Assembly: GCF_003990725.2 (NCBI RefSeq)
Contig: NZ_CP030064.1
Location: 1,922,001 to 1,986,000 of the forward strand
Direction: 5' to 3'
DNA length: 64,000 bases
Source: Halorubrum sp. PV6
GTDB lineage: Archaea; Halobacteriota; Halobacteria; Halobacteriales; Haloferacaceae
In this document: positions 46,963-57,468 of the stretch, in pieces
How positions within the stretch are numbered: position 1 is the first letter of the stretch
Layout of the letters: every line of letters starts with the position of its first letter
The notes under the pieces: model-generated
What the model was told of the DNA's origin: nothing
Seen by the model: only the letters and a program-made list of their open reading frames with translations
Database searches by the model: none
Position numbers and translations under genes: made by a program

Positions 46963-48333
46963 CTACTCCCCGCCCAGTTTCGACTCGCCGACCGCGTCGT
47001 GGCCCTCGATGACCTCGGTGCCGCCCATGTACGGCCGGAGCGCCTCGGGGACGGTGACGGTGCCGTCGTCGTTCTGGTAGTACTCCAGGATGGCGACGAC
47101 GATGCGAGGGACTGCGAGCCCGGAGCCGTTCAGCGTGTGGAGGTAGTCGGCCGACTCGTGGTGCTCCTCGCGGTACCGGATCTGTGCGCGACGCGCCTGG
47201 AAGTCCTCGAAGTTCGAGACCGAGGAGACTTCGAGCCAGCGCCCGCCCACGTCGGGCCCCTCCTCCATTTCGTCGCCCGGCGCCCACACCTCGATGTCGT
47301 ACTTTCTCGCCTGCGTGAACCCCAGATCGCCGGTACACATCTCTAAGATGCGGTAGGGGAGCTCGAGCCGACGCAGCACTTCCTCGGCCTCATCGACGAG
47401 CCCCTCGAAGCGCTCGTCGCTCTCCTCGGGCCGGACGAAGTTCACCATCTCCACCTTGTTGAACTGGTGGACGCGGACGATACCCCGCGTCTCGGTGCCG
47501 TGTTCGCCGGCCTCCTGCCGGAAGTTCGGCGTGTACGCCTGGTATTTAAGCGGCAGATCCTCGTCGAGCAGGATCTCGTCGCGGTGGAGGTTCGTGACGG
47601 GCACCTCGGCGGTCGGGAGCAGCCACAGGTCGTCATCGTCGTAGGCGTCCTCGTTCGTCCCCTCCACGCGATACGCGTCCTCGGTGAACTTCGGGAGCTG
47701 GCCGGTCCCGCGCATCGACGCGGAGTTGACCGGGATCGGCGGGAACACGTCCTCGTACCCCTGCTCGCGGTGGACGTCGAGCATGAACTGGATCAGCGCG
47801 TGTTCGAGGCGGGCGCCGTCGCCCTTGGCGACGTAAAAGCCCGCGCCGGCGACCTTCGCGCCGCGCTCGAAGTCGAGGATTTCGAGGTCCTCGCCCAAGT
47901 CGTAGTGGGGAGCCACCTCGTCGGGAAGCGCTCGGAGGTCGTCGAACCCCTCACGGCGGCGCTCGACGTTCTCGGACTCGTCTTCGCCGACCGGCACCGA
48001 CTCCTGTGGAACCTGCGGGAGCTCGAGCAGCGACGCCTCCAGGTCGGCCTCCAGCTCGTCGGCGCGCGCTTCGATCGTCTGTAACTCCGATTTAAGATCC
48101 TGTGAGCGCTCGATCGCCTCTTGGGCCGCCTCCTCCTCGCCGGCCTGTTTGAGTTCGCCGATCTTCGAGGAGACCTCGTTGCGCTCGTGCCGGAGGTCGT
48201 CGCCGCGCTGTTTCAGGTCTCGCCACTCCTCGTCGATGTCGAGTATCCGGTCGAGGTCGACGTCGACGCCCTTGTTCGCGAGCGCCTCGCGGACGACCTC
48301 GGGGTTCTCCCGGACGAACTGTCGAGACAACAT
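46963..48333 (-). CDS. serS: Seryl-tRNA synthetase
   Basis: 456 residues. The N-terminal coiled-coil tRNA-binding arm (about 30-110), then the class II core with motif 2 ([21 protein letters not shown]) and motif 3 ([18 protein letters not shown]). [13 protein letters not shown] is the serine site. This is the common bacterial/haloarchaeal type, not the methanogen type. ATG 48333 is chosen over a longer in-frame extension that lacks family similarity. Confidence 0.96.
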   Translation of the reverse strand: MLSRQFVRENPEVVREALANKGVDVDLDRILDIDEEWRDLKQRGDDLRHERNEVSSKIGELKQAGEEEAAQEAIERSQDLKSELQTIEARADELEADLEASLLELPQVPQESVPVGEDESENVERRREGFDDLRALPDEVAPHYDLGEDLEILDFERGAKVAGAGFYVAKGDGARLEHALIQFMLDVHREQGYEDVFPPIPVNSASMRGTGQLPKFTEDAYRVEGTNEDAYDDDDLWLLPTAEVPVTNLHRDEILLDEDLPLKYQAYTPNFRQEAGEHGTETRGIVRVHQFNKVEMVNFVRPEESDERFEGLVDEAEEVLRRLELPYRILEMCTGDLGFTQARKYDIEVWAPGDEMEEGPDVGGRWLEVSSVSNFEDFQARRAQIRYREEHHESADYLHTLNGSGLAVPRIVVAILEYYQNDDGTVTVPEALRPYMGGTEVIEGHDAVGESKLGGE

Positions 48334-48447
48334 TTGTCGGGAGTTCCGCCGGCCGCCCCAAAACCGTATCGGAGCGTCGGTACTGTGTGACACGAGCGGT
48401 CGGGCGGATCACCACGGTTTAAATAGTATGCCGCGAGCGCATGTGGC

Positions 48448-49785
48448 ATGCTCATCACGGGGGCGGAGCTGGCCGACGGCCGGGTCCGCGACGTTCGGGT
48501 TCGAGGCGAGACCATCGACGCGGTCGGTCAGGGACTCGACGCGGCCGCGGGCGAACGGATCGTCGACGCGCGGGGGCGTCACCTCCTGCCCGGTGCCATC
48601 GACGTCCACGTCCACTTCCGCGAGCCGGGCGCGAGCCACAAGGAGACGTGGACCTCGGGGTCGCGGGGCGCGGCCGCCGGCGGGGTCACGACCGTCGTCG
48701 ACCAGCCGAACACCTCGCCGCCGACCGTCGACGGCGACGCCTTCGACGAGAAGGCCGCCCTCGCCGCCCCGTCGCTCGTCGACTACGGGATAAACGGCGG
48801 CGTCACCGGCGACTGGGACCCGGAGAGCCTCTTCGAGCGCCCCCTGTTCGCGCTGGGCGAGGTGTTCCTCGCGGACTCGACCGGCGACATGGGGATCGCC
48901 ACAGATCTCTTCGAGGACGCGCTCGCCGAGGCCGCCGCCCGCGACGTGCCCGTCACGGTCCACGCCGAGGACGAGACGCTGTTCGACGCCGACGCGCTCG
49001 ACGGCGACCTCGGCGGGGCGGGCACCGCCGCGAACGCCGACGCGTGGTCGGCCTATCGCACCGCCGAGGCGGAGGTCGCGGCAGTCGAGCGCGCGCTCGC
49101 GGCCGGCGCCGAGAGCGACGCGCAGGTACACGTCGCACACACGTCGACCCCGGAGGCTATCGACGCGGTGCGCGAGGCCGGCGCGACCTGCGAGGTGACC
49201 CCACATCACCTCTTCCTGTCGCGTGAGGACTCCAGACGCCTCGGGACCTTCGGCCGGATGAACCCGCCGCTCCGCTCGGAGGCCCGGCGCGCGGGCGTCT
49301 TCGAGCGACTCCGCGACGGCGACGTGGACGTGGTCGCCACCGACCACGCGCCCCACACGGTCGCGGAGAAGCGGCACGGGCTCACCGAGGCGCCGAGCGG
49401 CGTACCGGGCGTCGAGACGCTCTACCCGCTCCTGTTGGAGGCCGTGCGCAAAGGCAACCTCACCCTGGAGCGCGTGCGCGACGTGGTCGCCGCCAACCCG
49501 GCGTCGATCTTCGGGCTCGAAGCGAAGGGGCGAATCGAGCCGGGCGCCGACGCCGACCTCGTCGTCGTCGACCTGACGAACCCCCGCGAGATCGAGGCGG
49601 GCGCGCTCCACGGCGCCGCCGGCTGGACCCCGTTCGAGGGGCTGTTGGGCGTGTTCCCCGAGCTGACGACGGTTCGCGGGACGGTCGTCTACGAGCGCGA
49701 CCCGGTCACCGGAGCGGAGTCGTTCGGCGACGCGGGCGGGCGCAACGTCCGGGACCTCGCGACGAGCGAGCGCGACGCCGCGTAA
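48448..49785 (+). CDS. pyrC: Dihydroorotase
   Basis: 445 residues. Metal-site motifs are present: HVHFREPG near residue 53, HAED near 172, HVAHTST near 230 and ATDHAPH near 298. It closes carbamoyl aspartate to dihydroorotate in pyrimidine synthesis. No other pyr gene is adjacent. The TATA-like tttaaat (48419-48425) lies 23-29 nt before the ATG, so the message is leaderless. Confidence 0.93.
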   Translation: MLITGAELADGRVRDVRVRGETIDAVGQGLDAAAGERIVDARGRHLLPGAIDVHVHFREPGASHKETWTSGSRGAAAGGVTTVVDQPNTSPPTVDGDAFDEKAALAAPSLVDYGINGGVTGDWDPESLFERPLFALGEVFLADSTGDMGIATDLFEDALAEAAARDVPVTVHAEDETLFDADALDGDLGGAGTAANADAWSAYRTAEAEVAAVERALAAGAESDAQVHVAHTSTPEAIDAVREAGATCEVTPHHLFLSREDSRRLGTFGRMNPPLRSEARRAGVFERLRDGDVDVVATDHAPHTVAEKRHGLTEAPSGVPGVETLYPLLLEAVRKGNLTLERVRDVVAANPASIFGLEAKGRIEPGADADLVVVDLTNPREIEAGALHGAAGWTPFEGLLGVFPELTTVRGTVVYERDPVTGAESFGDAGGRNVRDLATSERDAA

Positions 49786-49851
49786 CCGAGCCGGCCGCCG
49801 AAGCCCCGACGCCCCAAGAGGGATGAGCCCCCGCGTCGTTGTGTCGAGGCG

Positions 49852-50244
49852 ATGCCCTCCAGACGAACCGTCCTCGGAACCGTCTGCGGCGCCGCGGCGA
49901 GCGCGCTCGCCGGGTGTTCGCGGCTCCGGTCGGACGCGGGACGCGTCGACCTGACGATTTTTAACCAGACGGCCACCGCCTACACGGTCGAAGTCGCCGT
50001 GTTCGGCGACGGCGAGACGGCGGCCGCGGCGAGGGCGTACACCTCGTCGCTCGGCGTCGAACTCGACGGCGAGGTGACGGCGAACGGCGTCGTCGAGGCC
50101 GGCCGGTACCTCGTTCGGTACCGCGCGTACGCGGACGACTCCCGACTGACCGACGACGGGCACGTTCACTTCGTTCCGTCGGGCGACGGGACGGAGTCGC
50201 TTGCGTTCGACATCCGAGAGACGGGCGACGTGACCCGGCGCTGA
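49852..50244 (+). CDS. Small Tat lipoprotein, function unknown
   Basis: 130 residues. MPSRRTVLGTVCGAAASALAGC is a twin-arginine signal with a lipobox. The mature part is beta-rich (VDLTIFNQTATAYTVEVAVFG, LVRYRAYADD, HVHFVPSGDG), with an immunoglobulin-like pattern. No family recognised. Likely attached to the outer face of the membrane. It is independent of the MoxR operon that follows, 202 bases on. Confidence 0.75.
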   Translation: MPSRRTVLGTVCGAAASALAGCSRLRSDAGRVDLTIFNQTATAYTVEVAVFGDGETAAAARAYTSSLGVELDGEVTANGVVEAGRYLVRYRAYADDSRLTDDGHVHFVPSGDGTESLAFDIRETGDVTRR

Positions 50245-50446
50245 CTCGCGTCGACCGGCGGCGCGCGGGTTCGGCGGAACGCATATCCCGGTTCCACCCG
50301 AACTGGACGCATATCAATGACAGTGAGTACCAATCTCACGGTCGCCCTCCGCGGGGGTGGGCCGTGTCCGAGTCGAGTCGGGGCGGCCACGGACCGAGCC
50401 GTCGGCCGCGAGCGACGAACCGCGGGCCGCGACGACGGGCGACGCC

Positions 50447-51490
50447 ATGTCTGATCCGGGCGACTCCGGGCCGCTCGGCGCCGGGGTCGGCGAGCGAGAC
50501 GACGCCGGCGACGGGGGGACGACGCCCGCGGGCGACGAGCCGGGCGGAGAGTCGGACGAGGAATCGGGGATGGCGCCCGCGGCGGTCGCCGAGCTCGCCG
50601 AGCGCGTCGCCGACAACGTCGAGGAGGTGATCGTCGGGAAGCGCGAGGCGGTCGAACACGTCGTCGTCGCGCTGCTCGCCCGCGGCCACCTCCTGGTGGA
50701 GGACGTGCCGGGCGTCGGGAAGACGACGCTCGCGAAGTCGGTGGCCCGTTCGATCGACGGCTCTTTTAAACGCGTCCAGTTCACGCCGGACCTCCTCCCG
50801 TCCGACGTGACCGGCGTCAACGTGTTCAATCAGCGGACCGACGAGTTCGAGTTCCAGCCCGGACCCGTGTTCGCGAACGTCGTCCTCGGCGACGAGATCA
50901 ACCGGGCGCCGCCGAAGACGCAGTCCTCGCTCCTCGAAGCGATGGAGGAGCGGCAGGTGACGACGGACGGGACGACTCGCGAGCTGCCGGACCCGTTCTG
51001 CGTGATCGCGACGCAAAACGACGTCGAGCCCGGCCAGACGTACGACCTCCCGGTGGCGGAGGTCGACCGCTTCACCAAGAAGATCCGGCTCGGCTATCCC
51101 GGCACCGAGGAGGAGGCCGAGATAATCGGGCGGATGGCGGGCGGCCACCCCGTCGAGGCGGTAGAGCCGGTGGCGTCCATCGGAGACGTCCGGCGCGCCC
51201 GGACCGCGGTGGGCCAAATCGAGACGACGGAGCCGCTCCGCGAGTACGTGGCGCGGCTGGCGGCCCACACCCGCCGGAACGCCCGGCTCGGCGTCAGCCC
51301 GCGCGGGAGCCTCGCGCTGTTGCGAGCCGCGCAGGCCCGCGCCGCGCTCGACGGGCGCGGGTACGTGATCCCGGACGACGTACAGACGGAGGCGCCGACG
51401 GTGTTCGCGCACCGCGTGCTCGTCGACGCCGGCGGGAGCGACGGCGCCGAGGTCGTCGCCGACGCGCTCGAACGGGTCGCCGTGGAGTGA
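50447..51490 (+). CDS. MoxR-family AAA+ ATPase
   Basis: 347 residues. A disordered acidic N-terminus (about 55 residues) is followed by Walker A VEDVPGVGKTTLAKS, Walker B VVLGDEINRAPP and a sensor region (FCVIATQNDVEPGQTYDLP). MoxR ATPases act as chaperones for partner proteins with von Willebrand or DUF58 domains. The DUF58 gene begins 5 bases after the stop. ATG 50447 is chosen; longer in-frame starts add only Arg-rich sequence. Confidence 0.9.
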   Translation: MSDPGDSGPLGAGVGERDDAGDGGTTPAGDEPGGESDEESGMAPAAVAELAERVADNVEEVIVGKREAVEHVVVALLARGHLLVEDVPGVGKTTLAKSVARSIDGSFKRVQFTPDLLPSDVTGVNVFNQRTDEFEFQPGPVFANVVLGDEINRAPPKTQSSLLEAMEERQVTTDGTTRELPDPFCVIATQNDVEPGQTYDLPVAEVDRFTKKIRLGYPGTEEEAEIIGRMAGGHPVEAVEPVASIGDVRRARTAVGQIETTEPLREYVARLAAHTRRNARLGVSPRGSLALLRAAQARAALDGRGYVIPDDVQTEAPTVFAHRVLVDAGGSDGAEVVADALERVAVE

Positions 51491-51494
51491 GCCG

Positions 51495-52549
51495 ATGGCG
51501 ACCGCGACACTCACTCGGCGCGGCCGCGTCGTCGGCGCGGTCTGCGCGATCGGGAGCCTGCTGGCGCTCGCGGCCGGCGGCCGCGCGCTCGACGCGGTGG
51601 TGTTACCGGGGCTCGTCGCGCTCGTCGCCGGCTACGTTCAGGTGGCGCGGGTCGGGAGGCCGGAGGTACACCGCGTCCAGCCCCCGGACGGGTTCGTCGG
51701 CGAGCGCCACGAGGTCCGGATCGAACTCCGACCGGGGGTCGCGGGGGCGCCGGCGGGTCCGTCGCGGCCGTCGTCGACGAGACGAGCGACGGGCTGGCGG
51801 GCTCGCAGCGGCCGCTTCGCGCGTCGGTCGGCGGCGACCCAGTGTCGTACCGGCTCCGGTACCTGCGCCGGGGCAGCCACGAGTTGGGGCCGGTGCGGGT
51901 GACCGCGACGGACGTGTTCGGCCTGTTCGAGCGCGAGGTCGTCGTCGACGACGCCGACACGGTGACCGCCTACCCCGTCTGTCACCCGGTCCCGGCGCGG
52001 TTCCGCCGGGGACTGTACGCCGACGACGCGCTCGGCGTGAGCCGCCAGCGCGGGCAGTTCGACCGCCTGCGTGAGTACGTGCGCGGCGACGCGCTCCGCG
52101 ACGTGCACTGGCCGACGACCGCGAAACGCGACGAGATCGTGGTCAAGGAGTTCGCCGCGGAGACCCGTCGCGGGCGGGTGTCGATCGCGGGCGAGACGAC
52201 CGCCGCCTGCGAGGACGCCGACGCGCTCGCCGAGGCGGCCGCCAGCCTCGCCGTCGCCCTGCTCGACGACGGCGTTCCCGTCGAACTGACGCTGCCCGCG
52301 GGGAGCGTGTCGGCCGAGCCGGGACCGCGGGGGCGACGCGCCGTCCTCGAACTGGCCGCGGTGACCGGACCCGGACCGGTCGCGGTCGACTACCCGGACG
52401 TGCGGGTGATCGGCGACGGCGACGGCGCGACGTATCGGACCGGCGGGCGATCCGTCAGCGTCGCCGACCTCCGCGCGACGGGTTCCGACGACGCCCCGAC
52501 GACTCCGGCGGCACCGGTTCAGACTCGTCCGGAGGTGGACGGGCCGTGA
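51495..52549 (+). pseudogene. DUF58 family protein, interrupted by a frameshift
   Basis: Two frames together give a complete DUF58 protein of about 350 residues. The first (51495-51902) encodes the two membrane helices and reads to GERHEVRIELRPG; the second carries VVDETSDGLAGSQRPLRASV, the core HELGPVRVTATDVFGLFERE and the DUF58 motif GDALRDVHWPTTAKRDEIVV, and runs to the TGA at 52549. The switch lies in the G-rich stretch 51735-51758 and equals a net loss of one base. It could be a sequencing error, a true mutation or programmed slippage. The operon setting (moxR before, transglutaminase after) argues for function. Confidence 0.75.
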
Positions 52550-54873
52550 TCGGCCGGCGGGCGGGCGGGCGACGCTCCGGTGGCCGACTCGCCGGCGCGA
52601 GGCGGCGGCTCGAAGGGGGCCTCACGGGTCGCCGTCGCGGCGAGTCCGACGCGCCGGCGGCCGACTGGCGCGGGCTCGCGTCCCCCGCCGTCGTCGGCGT
52701 CGCGATGGTGACAGCGGCGTACCTCGGCGTGTTCTTCGAGGCGACCGACGTGGTCGGCGGGACGGCGCGAACCGCCGCGGCCGTCGCGCTCGCGGGGCTC
52801 GCCGGGATCGCGCTCGCCCGCGCCGTCACCGAGCGCACCGCGGTGCGACTGACGGCGCTGCTCTTCGCCGCGACGCTCGCGGGCTACTACTTCGCGGTCC
52901 CCGCGAGCCGGCGGACGTTCTTCTCGGTCGAGGCCGTCGCGTTCGACGTCGTGTCGCTTCTGACCGGGCTCTCGATCCTGCGGCTCGCGCTCGCGGACGT
53001 GTGGATCCTCGCGGTCGCCCCCGTCCCGACGTTCCTCGTCGGCTACCTCGCCGGGCGCGGCCGTCACGTCGGCGCGGTCTCGGTCGCGGGCGGGACCCTC
53101 GGGTTCCTCGTCTGCACCGGCGACGCCGGGGGGATGGCCGCGCTGGCCGGGGTGGTCGGGGCCGCGCTCGCCGCCGGCCTCTCCACGCTGTCGACGCCCG
53201 ACGCCCTCCGGGACCACGGCGACCGGCTCGCCGCCGTGCTGGCGGCGATGATCCTCGTGAGCGCGACGGTGACCGTCCTGCCGGCGGGCGCGGCACAGCC
53301 GTGGGCGGCCGACCGGGGCCAGACGCTGGAGTCCGCGCTCGGCGCCGGCGACGAGGTGGAGATCGTCGGGCCGACGCGGCTCTCCCCCGAGGTTCGGTAC
53401 GAAATCGAGAGCCCCGTCGCGTCGGACTGGCACGTCGCGGCGTACGACACCTACACCGGCGACGGCTGGGTGCGGTCGGGCGAGCGGTCGTCGCTGGGCG
53501 GCCCGCTCTCCGGACCGCCGGGCGAGGCGACGCGGGTGAACGTCACGATCACCGCCCGGACCGAATCGACGGCGCTGCCCGCGCCGTGGCAGGCCGTCGA
53601 CGTGCGCGGCGCCGGCGACGCGGCGGCGCAGGTCGACGACCGCGGGGCGATCCGGCTCGCGGCCGCGCTGCGACCGGGCGAGGAGACGACCGTCGAGAGC
53701 CGGGTCCTCGACGCCGAGCCGGCGGCGCTTCGGAACGCCAGCACGGCGTACGACCCGGCGATCGAGTCGCGGTACACGCAGCTCCCGGAGAGCACTCCGG
53801 ACCGCGTCGCCCGGCGGACCGAGGCCGTCGTCACGGCGGCCGGCGCCGAGAACCCCTACGACGCGGCCGTCGCCGTCGAGGAGTACTTACAGGCGCGAAA
53901 CGGCTACTCGCTCACCGTCGAAAAGCCGGACGGCGACGTGGCCGACGCGTTCCTCTACGAGATGGACGCCGGCTACTGTACGTACTTCGCGACCACGATG
54001 GTCGCGATGCTCCGCACGCAGGGGATCCCGGCCCAGTTCGTGACCGGGTACGCCGAGGGCGAGCGGGTCGCCGAGGACCGATACGTCGTTCGAGGGCAGG
54101 ACGCGCACGCGTGGGTGAAGGTGTACTTCCCGGACCACGGCTGGGTCGAGTTCGACCCGACCCCGGCGACCGAGCGCGACGCGGCCCGGAGCGACCGCCT
54201 CGCCGAGGCGCGACAGACCGGCGCGGAGGGCGTCGACACCCCCGAGTCGGCGCCGGTCGACGAGGCGGAGGCCATCGCGACGGGCGGACGGCCGGCTGAC
54301 GCCGACGGCGACACCGCGGACGCGAACGAGAGCGAGGAGCGAACCGCCAACGAGACGGAGAACGGCACACAGAGCGGGCTGTCGCTGGCGGAGCGCGGGT
54401 TCACGGAGGAGCGGCTCATCCAGAACGAGTCGGCCGGGAGCGCGGAGCCGAGCGACGGCGGCCTCCCGACGCCCTCGCGCGAGGCGGTCGCGTACTGGCT
54501 GTTCGTCGTGACCCTCGGCGTCGTGGGGGCGCGGCGGTACGGGGTGGTCCGGCGCACGCGTCGCGCCGTCCGGATGCGGGTCCCGTGGCGGCGCGGCGAG
54601 CCGGCGGACGACGCGAAGCAGGCGTTCGCCGACCTCGAACACCTGCTCGGGCGGCGCTACCGCGAGCGGCGCCCCGGCGAGACGCCCCGGATGTACCTCG
54701 ACGCCCTCCCGCTCCGAGGCGTCGCCGAGGAGGCGCTGTCGGTCGGCGAGACCTACGAGCGCGCGGCGTACGCCGGGACGGTGACCCGCGCCGAGGCGGA
54801 CGACGCGCGGCGGACGGTCCGGCGGCTGGCGCTGGCGTGGACGCCGGTCGTCGGCCGGCTGTTCGGCGACTGA
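52546..54873 (+). CDS. Membrane transglutaminase-like protein with C-terminal DUF4129-like region
   Basis: 775 residues starting at a GTG that overlaps the DUF58 stop. An Arg-rich start, then six or so membrane helices (to about 225), an extracytoplasmic part with the transglutaminase-like core: catalytic Cys in DAGYCTYFATTMVAMLR, His in GQDAHAWVKVYFP and Asp in WVEFDPTP. A low-complexity Asp/Glu stretch and one more helix precede a C-terminal cytoplasmic DUF4129-like tail (about 690-775). It probably cleaves or cross-links peptides at the surface, controlled by the MoxR-DUF58 pair. Confidence 0.85.
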   Translation: MIGRRAGGRRSGGRLAGARRRLEGGLTGRRRGESDAPAADWRGLASPAVVGVAMVTAAYLGVFFEATDVVGGTARTAAAVALAGLAGIALARAVTERTAVRLTALLFAATLAGYYFAVPASRRTFFSVEAVAFDVVSLLTGLSILRLALADVWILAVAPVPTFLVGYLAGRGRHVGAVSVAGGTLGFLVCTGDAGGMAALAGVVGAALAAGLSTLSTPDALRDHGDRLAAVLAAMILVSATVTVLPAGAAQPWAADRGQTLESALGAGDEVEIVGPTRLSPEVRYEIESPVASDWHVAAYDTYTGDGWVRSGERSSLGGPLSGPPGEATRVNVTITARTESTALPAPWQAVDVRGAGDAAAQVDDRGAIRLAAALRPGEETTVESRVLDAEPAALRNASTAYDPAIESRYTQLPESTPDRVARRTEAVVTAAGAENPYDAAVAVEEYLQARNGYSLTVEKPDGDVADAFLYEMDAGYCTYFATTMVAMLRTQGIPAQFVTGYAEGERVAEDRYVVRGQDAHAWVKVYFPDHGWVEFDPTPATERDAARSDRLAEARQTGAEGVDTPESAPVDEAEAIATGGRPADADGDTADANESEERTANETENGTQSGLSLAERGFTEERLIQNESAGSAEPSDGGLPTPSREAVAYWLFVVTLGVVGARRYGVVRRTRRAVRMRVPWRRGEPADDAKQAFADLEHLLGRRYRERRPGETPRMYLDALPLRGVAEEALSVGETYERAAYAGTVTRAEADDARRTVRRLALAWTPVVGRLFGD

Positions 54874-54915
54874 GCGACCGCGGCCGCGGAGACCCGCGTG
54901 CCCCCACTCCCGACA

Positions 54916-55244
<329 letters not shown>

Positions 55245-55334
55245 CCGGAACCTGACCGTCCGCCGTCGAGCGGTTTTCTGTCGGTAACCGGTGAGCAACG
55301 CCGCAAGCGGCGGCGCCGTCTGTTCTGTAATTAC

Positions 55335-56198
55335 CTACACCAACAGCACCGCGCGGCCGACGACGAAGGCGACCGCCGCGAGGAACGTCCCGTATTTAAA
55401 CCGGCGCTGCGCCGCGGTCGGGTCGCTGAACGACTCGTAGCAGGCGTACACCATCACCGCGTCCGCGACCGCGACGACGAGCAGGTAGGCCGCGCCGAAC
55501 GTCGCCGTGAGGTACGGCACTGGGCTGGCGGCGACGGCAACGACGAGCGATCCGGTCGCGACCCACAGCGACCGGCGCTCGCCGATGGCGACGGGGAGGG
55601 TCCGGAGCCCCTCCTCGCGGTCGCCGACCACGTCCTCGACGTCTTTGATCACCTCGCGAGCGAACGTCGAGAGGGCCGCGAGCAGCGCTAACACGACGAC
55701 CGCCTCGGGGCGGCCGACCGCGGCGCCGCCGAACAGGAACGTCGACCCGACGAGGTACGAGACGAGGGCGTTGCCGAGCCCCGGCGTTCCCTTAAAAACC
55801 GTCGTGTAGGTCACGAGCGCGACGAGGTTGACGGCGGCGATGGCGAGCGCCAGCGTCGGGAGCGCCGCCGCGAGCGCGACGGCCGCGGCGAACCAGAGGG
55901 CGGCGACCGCGAGCGCGCCCCGCGGCGAAATCGCGCCTCGCGGGATCGGGCGACCGGGCTGGTTGATCGCGTCGATCTCGCGGTCGAAGTAGTCGTTGAT
56001 CGTGTTGCCGGCGGCGACCGCGAAGGCGGTGGTGACCGCGGCGATCGCCGCGAGCGCGCCGCCGCTCCCGACGCCGGCGACGAACGCGCCGGTCGCCGTG
56101 AGCGCCGCGGCGGCGACGCAGTTCCCCACGCGTGCTAGGTCGACGACTCCGCGTACTGTCTCGCGCACGTCGTCTCCGTCCACCGCGGCGCGGCACAT
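55335..56198 (-). CDS. UbiA-family prenyltransferase, probably digeranylgeranylglyceryl phosphate synthase
   Basis: 287 residues with eight or nine membrane helices. The two Asp-rich motifs are [18 protein letters not shown] near residue 67 and [17 protein letters not shown] near 183, both needed for Mg-diphosphate binding. The motif 1 ending in [10 protein letters not shown] is typical of archaeal DGGGP synthase, which adds the second geranylgeranyl chain in membrane-lipid synthesis. It converges with the SUI1 gene. Confidence 0.87.
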   Translation of the reverse strand: MCRAAVDGDDVRETVRGVVDLARVGNCVAAAALTATGAFVAGVGSGGALAAIAAVTTAFAVAAGNTINDYFDREIDAINQPGRPIPRGAISPRGALAVAALWFAAAVALAAALPTLALAIAAVNLVALVTYTTVFKGTPGLGNALVSYLVGSTFLFGGAAVGRPEAVVVLALLAALSTFAREVIKDVEDVVGDREEGLRTLPVAIGERRSLWVATGSLVVAVAASPVPYLTATFGAAYLLVVAVADAVMVYACYESFSDPTAAQRRFKYGTFLAAVAFVVGRAVLLV

Positions 56199-56278
56199 AA
56201 ACGACGCGGGTCGCGAGGGTCGGTCGCGGGTCGCCGTCCCCCGCGACTCCCGGTCGGTGCGCCGCGGCCGCCACGAAC

Positions 56279-56286
56279 GTTTATGA
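56279..56286 (+). promoter_or_regulatory. TATA box for the actin-like gene
   Basis: gtttatga lies 24-31 nt before the ATG at 56310. It supports that start over ATG codons at 56283 and 56295. Confidence 0.45.
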
Positions 56287-56309
56287 TGTGTGCAATGAAA
56301 CGGTCAGGC

Positions 56310-57350
56310 ATGGCGAAAGGACTCGACGTTGGGACGATGAACATCCTCTCCGGGCGACAGGAAGGCGCGGAGACAGTGTTCGTACAGCAGCGGAACTCGT
56401 TCGTCGAAATCGAGTATAGCGACATGGCAGAGCAGATGCTCTCCCGCAGCGAAGTGCTCCACATCCGGAAAGACGACAAGGTGTACGTCGTCGGCGACGA
56501 CGCGTTGAACTTCGCGAACATCTTCAACAAGGAGACGCGCCGGCCGATGCAGCACGGCATCTTATCCAGCGACGAGGCGTCGGCGATTCCGATGATCAAA
56601 CTCATCACCGAGCAGGTCGTCGGCGAACCCTCCCGCCCCAACGAACGGCTCTTCTACTCCAGCCCCGCGGACCCCATCGACTCCGGGCTGACGACGCTGT
56701 ACCACGAGAAGACCCTCGAATCGATGCTCGGCGACATGGGGTACGACCCCGAGCCGATAAACGAGGGGATGGCGGTCATCTACTCCGAGCTGGCGGACAA
56801 CAACTTCACCGGGCTCGGGATCAGCTTCGGCGCGGGGATGACGAACGTCTGTCTCGCGTACTACGCGGTGCCCGTCATGAAGTTCTCCATCGCGCGCGGC
56901 GGGGACTGGATCGACGAGCAGACCTCGCAGGCGACGGGGACCCCCGTCGACAAGGTGACGAGCATCAAGGAGGACGACTTCGAGCTCGACTTCCGCACCG
57001 ACGTGGGCGGCGTCGAGGGCGCGCTCGCCATCTACTACGAGAACCTCCTCGATTACGTCATCGAGAACATCACCCGCGAGGTCGACGAGGAGGACGTCGA
57101 GGAGGGGCTCGACGTGCCCGTCGTCGTCACCGGCGGCACCTCCAGCCCGAACGGCTTCGAGGACCTGTTCGCCGACCACCTCTCGGACGCGAACATCCCC
57201 TTCTCCATCAGCAGCGTTCGCTCGGCCGACGAGCCGATGTACAGCGTCGCCAGCGGCGCCCTCGTCGCGGCCCGCTCCGAGGAGGGCGACGCGCCCCCGG
57301 AGGCGGACGACGGCGAGCCTGAGGAGGCGGCGACCGAAGCGGAAGACTGA
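56310..57350 (+). CDS. Actin-like ATPase, probably salactin (haloarchaeal cytoskeletal protein)
   Basis: 346 residues. The phosphate-1 motif is [15 protein letters not shown], the phosphate-2 region is [20 protein letters not shown], and the adenosine motif is [13 protein letters not shown], so it has an actin/Hsp70 fold. The sequence resembles salactin, a polymerising actin homologue from haloarchaea, more than Hsp70. The last 30 residues are acidic and disordered. Monocistronic. The salactin assignment is from memory and needs a database check. Confidence 0.75.
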   Translation: MAKGLDVGTMNILSGRQEGAETVFVQQRNSFVEIEYSDMAEQMLSRSEVLHIRKDDKVYVVGDDALNFANIFNKETRRPMQHGILSSDEASAIPMIKLITEQVVGEPSRPNERLFYSSPADPIDSGLTTLYHEKTLESMLGDMGYDPEPINEGMAVIYSELADNNFTGLGISFGAGMTNVCLAYYAVPVMKFSIARGGDWIDEQTSQATGTPVDKVTSIKEDDFELDFRTDVGGVEGALAIYYENLLDYVIENITREVDEEDVEEGLDVPVVVTGGTSSPNGFEDLFADHLSDANIPFSISSVRSADEPMYSVASGALVAARSEEGDAPPEADDGEPEEAATEAED

Positions 57351-57355
57351 GCCCG

Positions 57356-57417
57356 CGACCGAAGTCGAGGACGCCTCACGACCGAAGTCGAGAACGACTT
57401 CCCGCGACGCGTTCTCG
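57356..57417. repeat. Direct repeats and hairpin after the actin-like gene
   Basis: A 14-base sequence (cgaccgaagtcgag) occurs at 57356-57369 and 57379-57392. The second copy runs into a perfect 8-base inverted repeat, CGAGAACG (57389-57396) and CGTTCTCG (57410-57417). It could terminate the transcript or bind a regulator. No T-run follows. Confidence 0.5.
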
Positions 57418-57468
57418 GACACTGAGGACGCACCGAGCGTCTAAGCCGGCGGCCCGCTTTTCGAGGAC

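Noticed and set aside
50317..50455. Small open frame before moxR
   Set aside because: It overlaps the moxR start and becomes Arg-rich without a motif.
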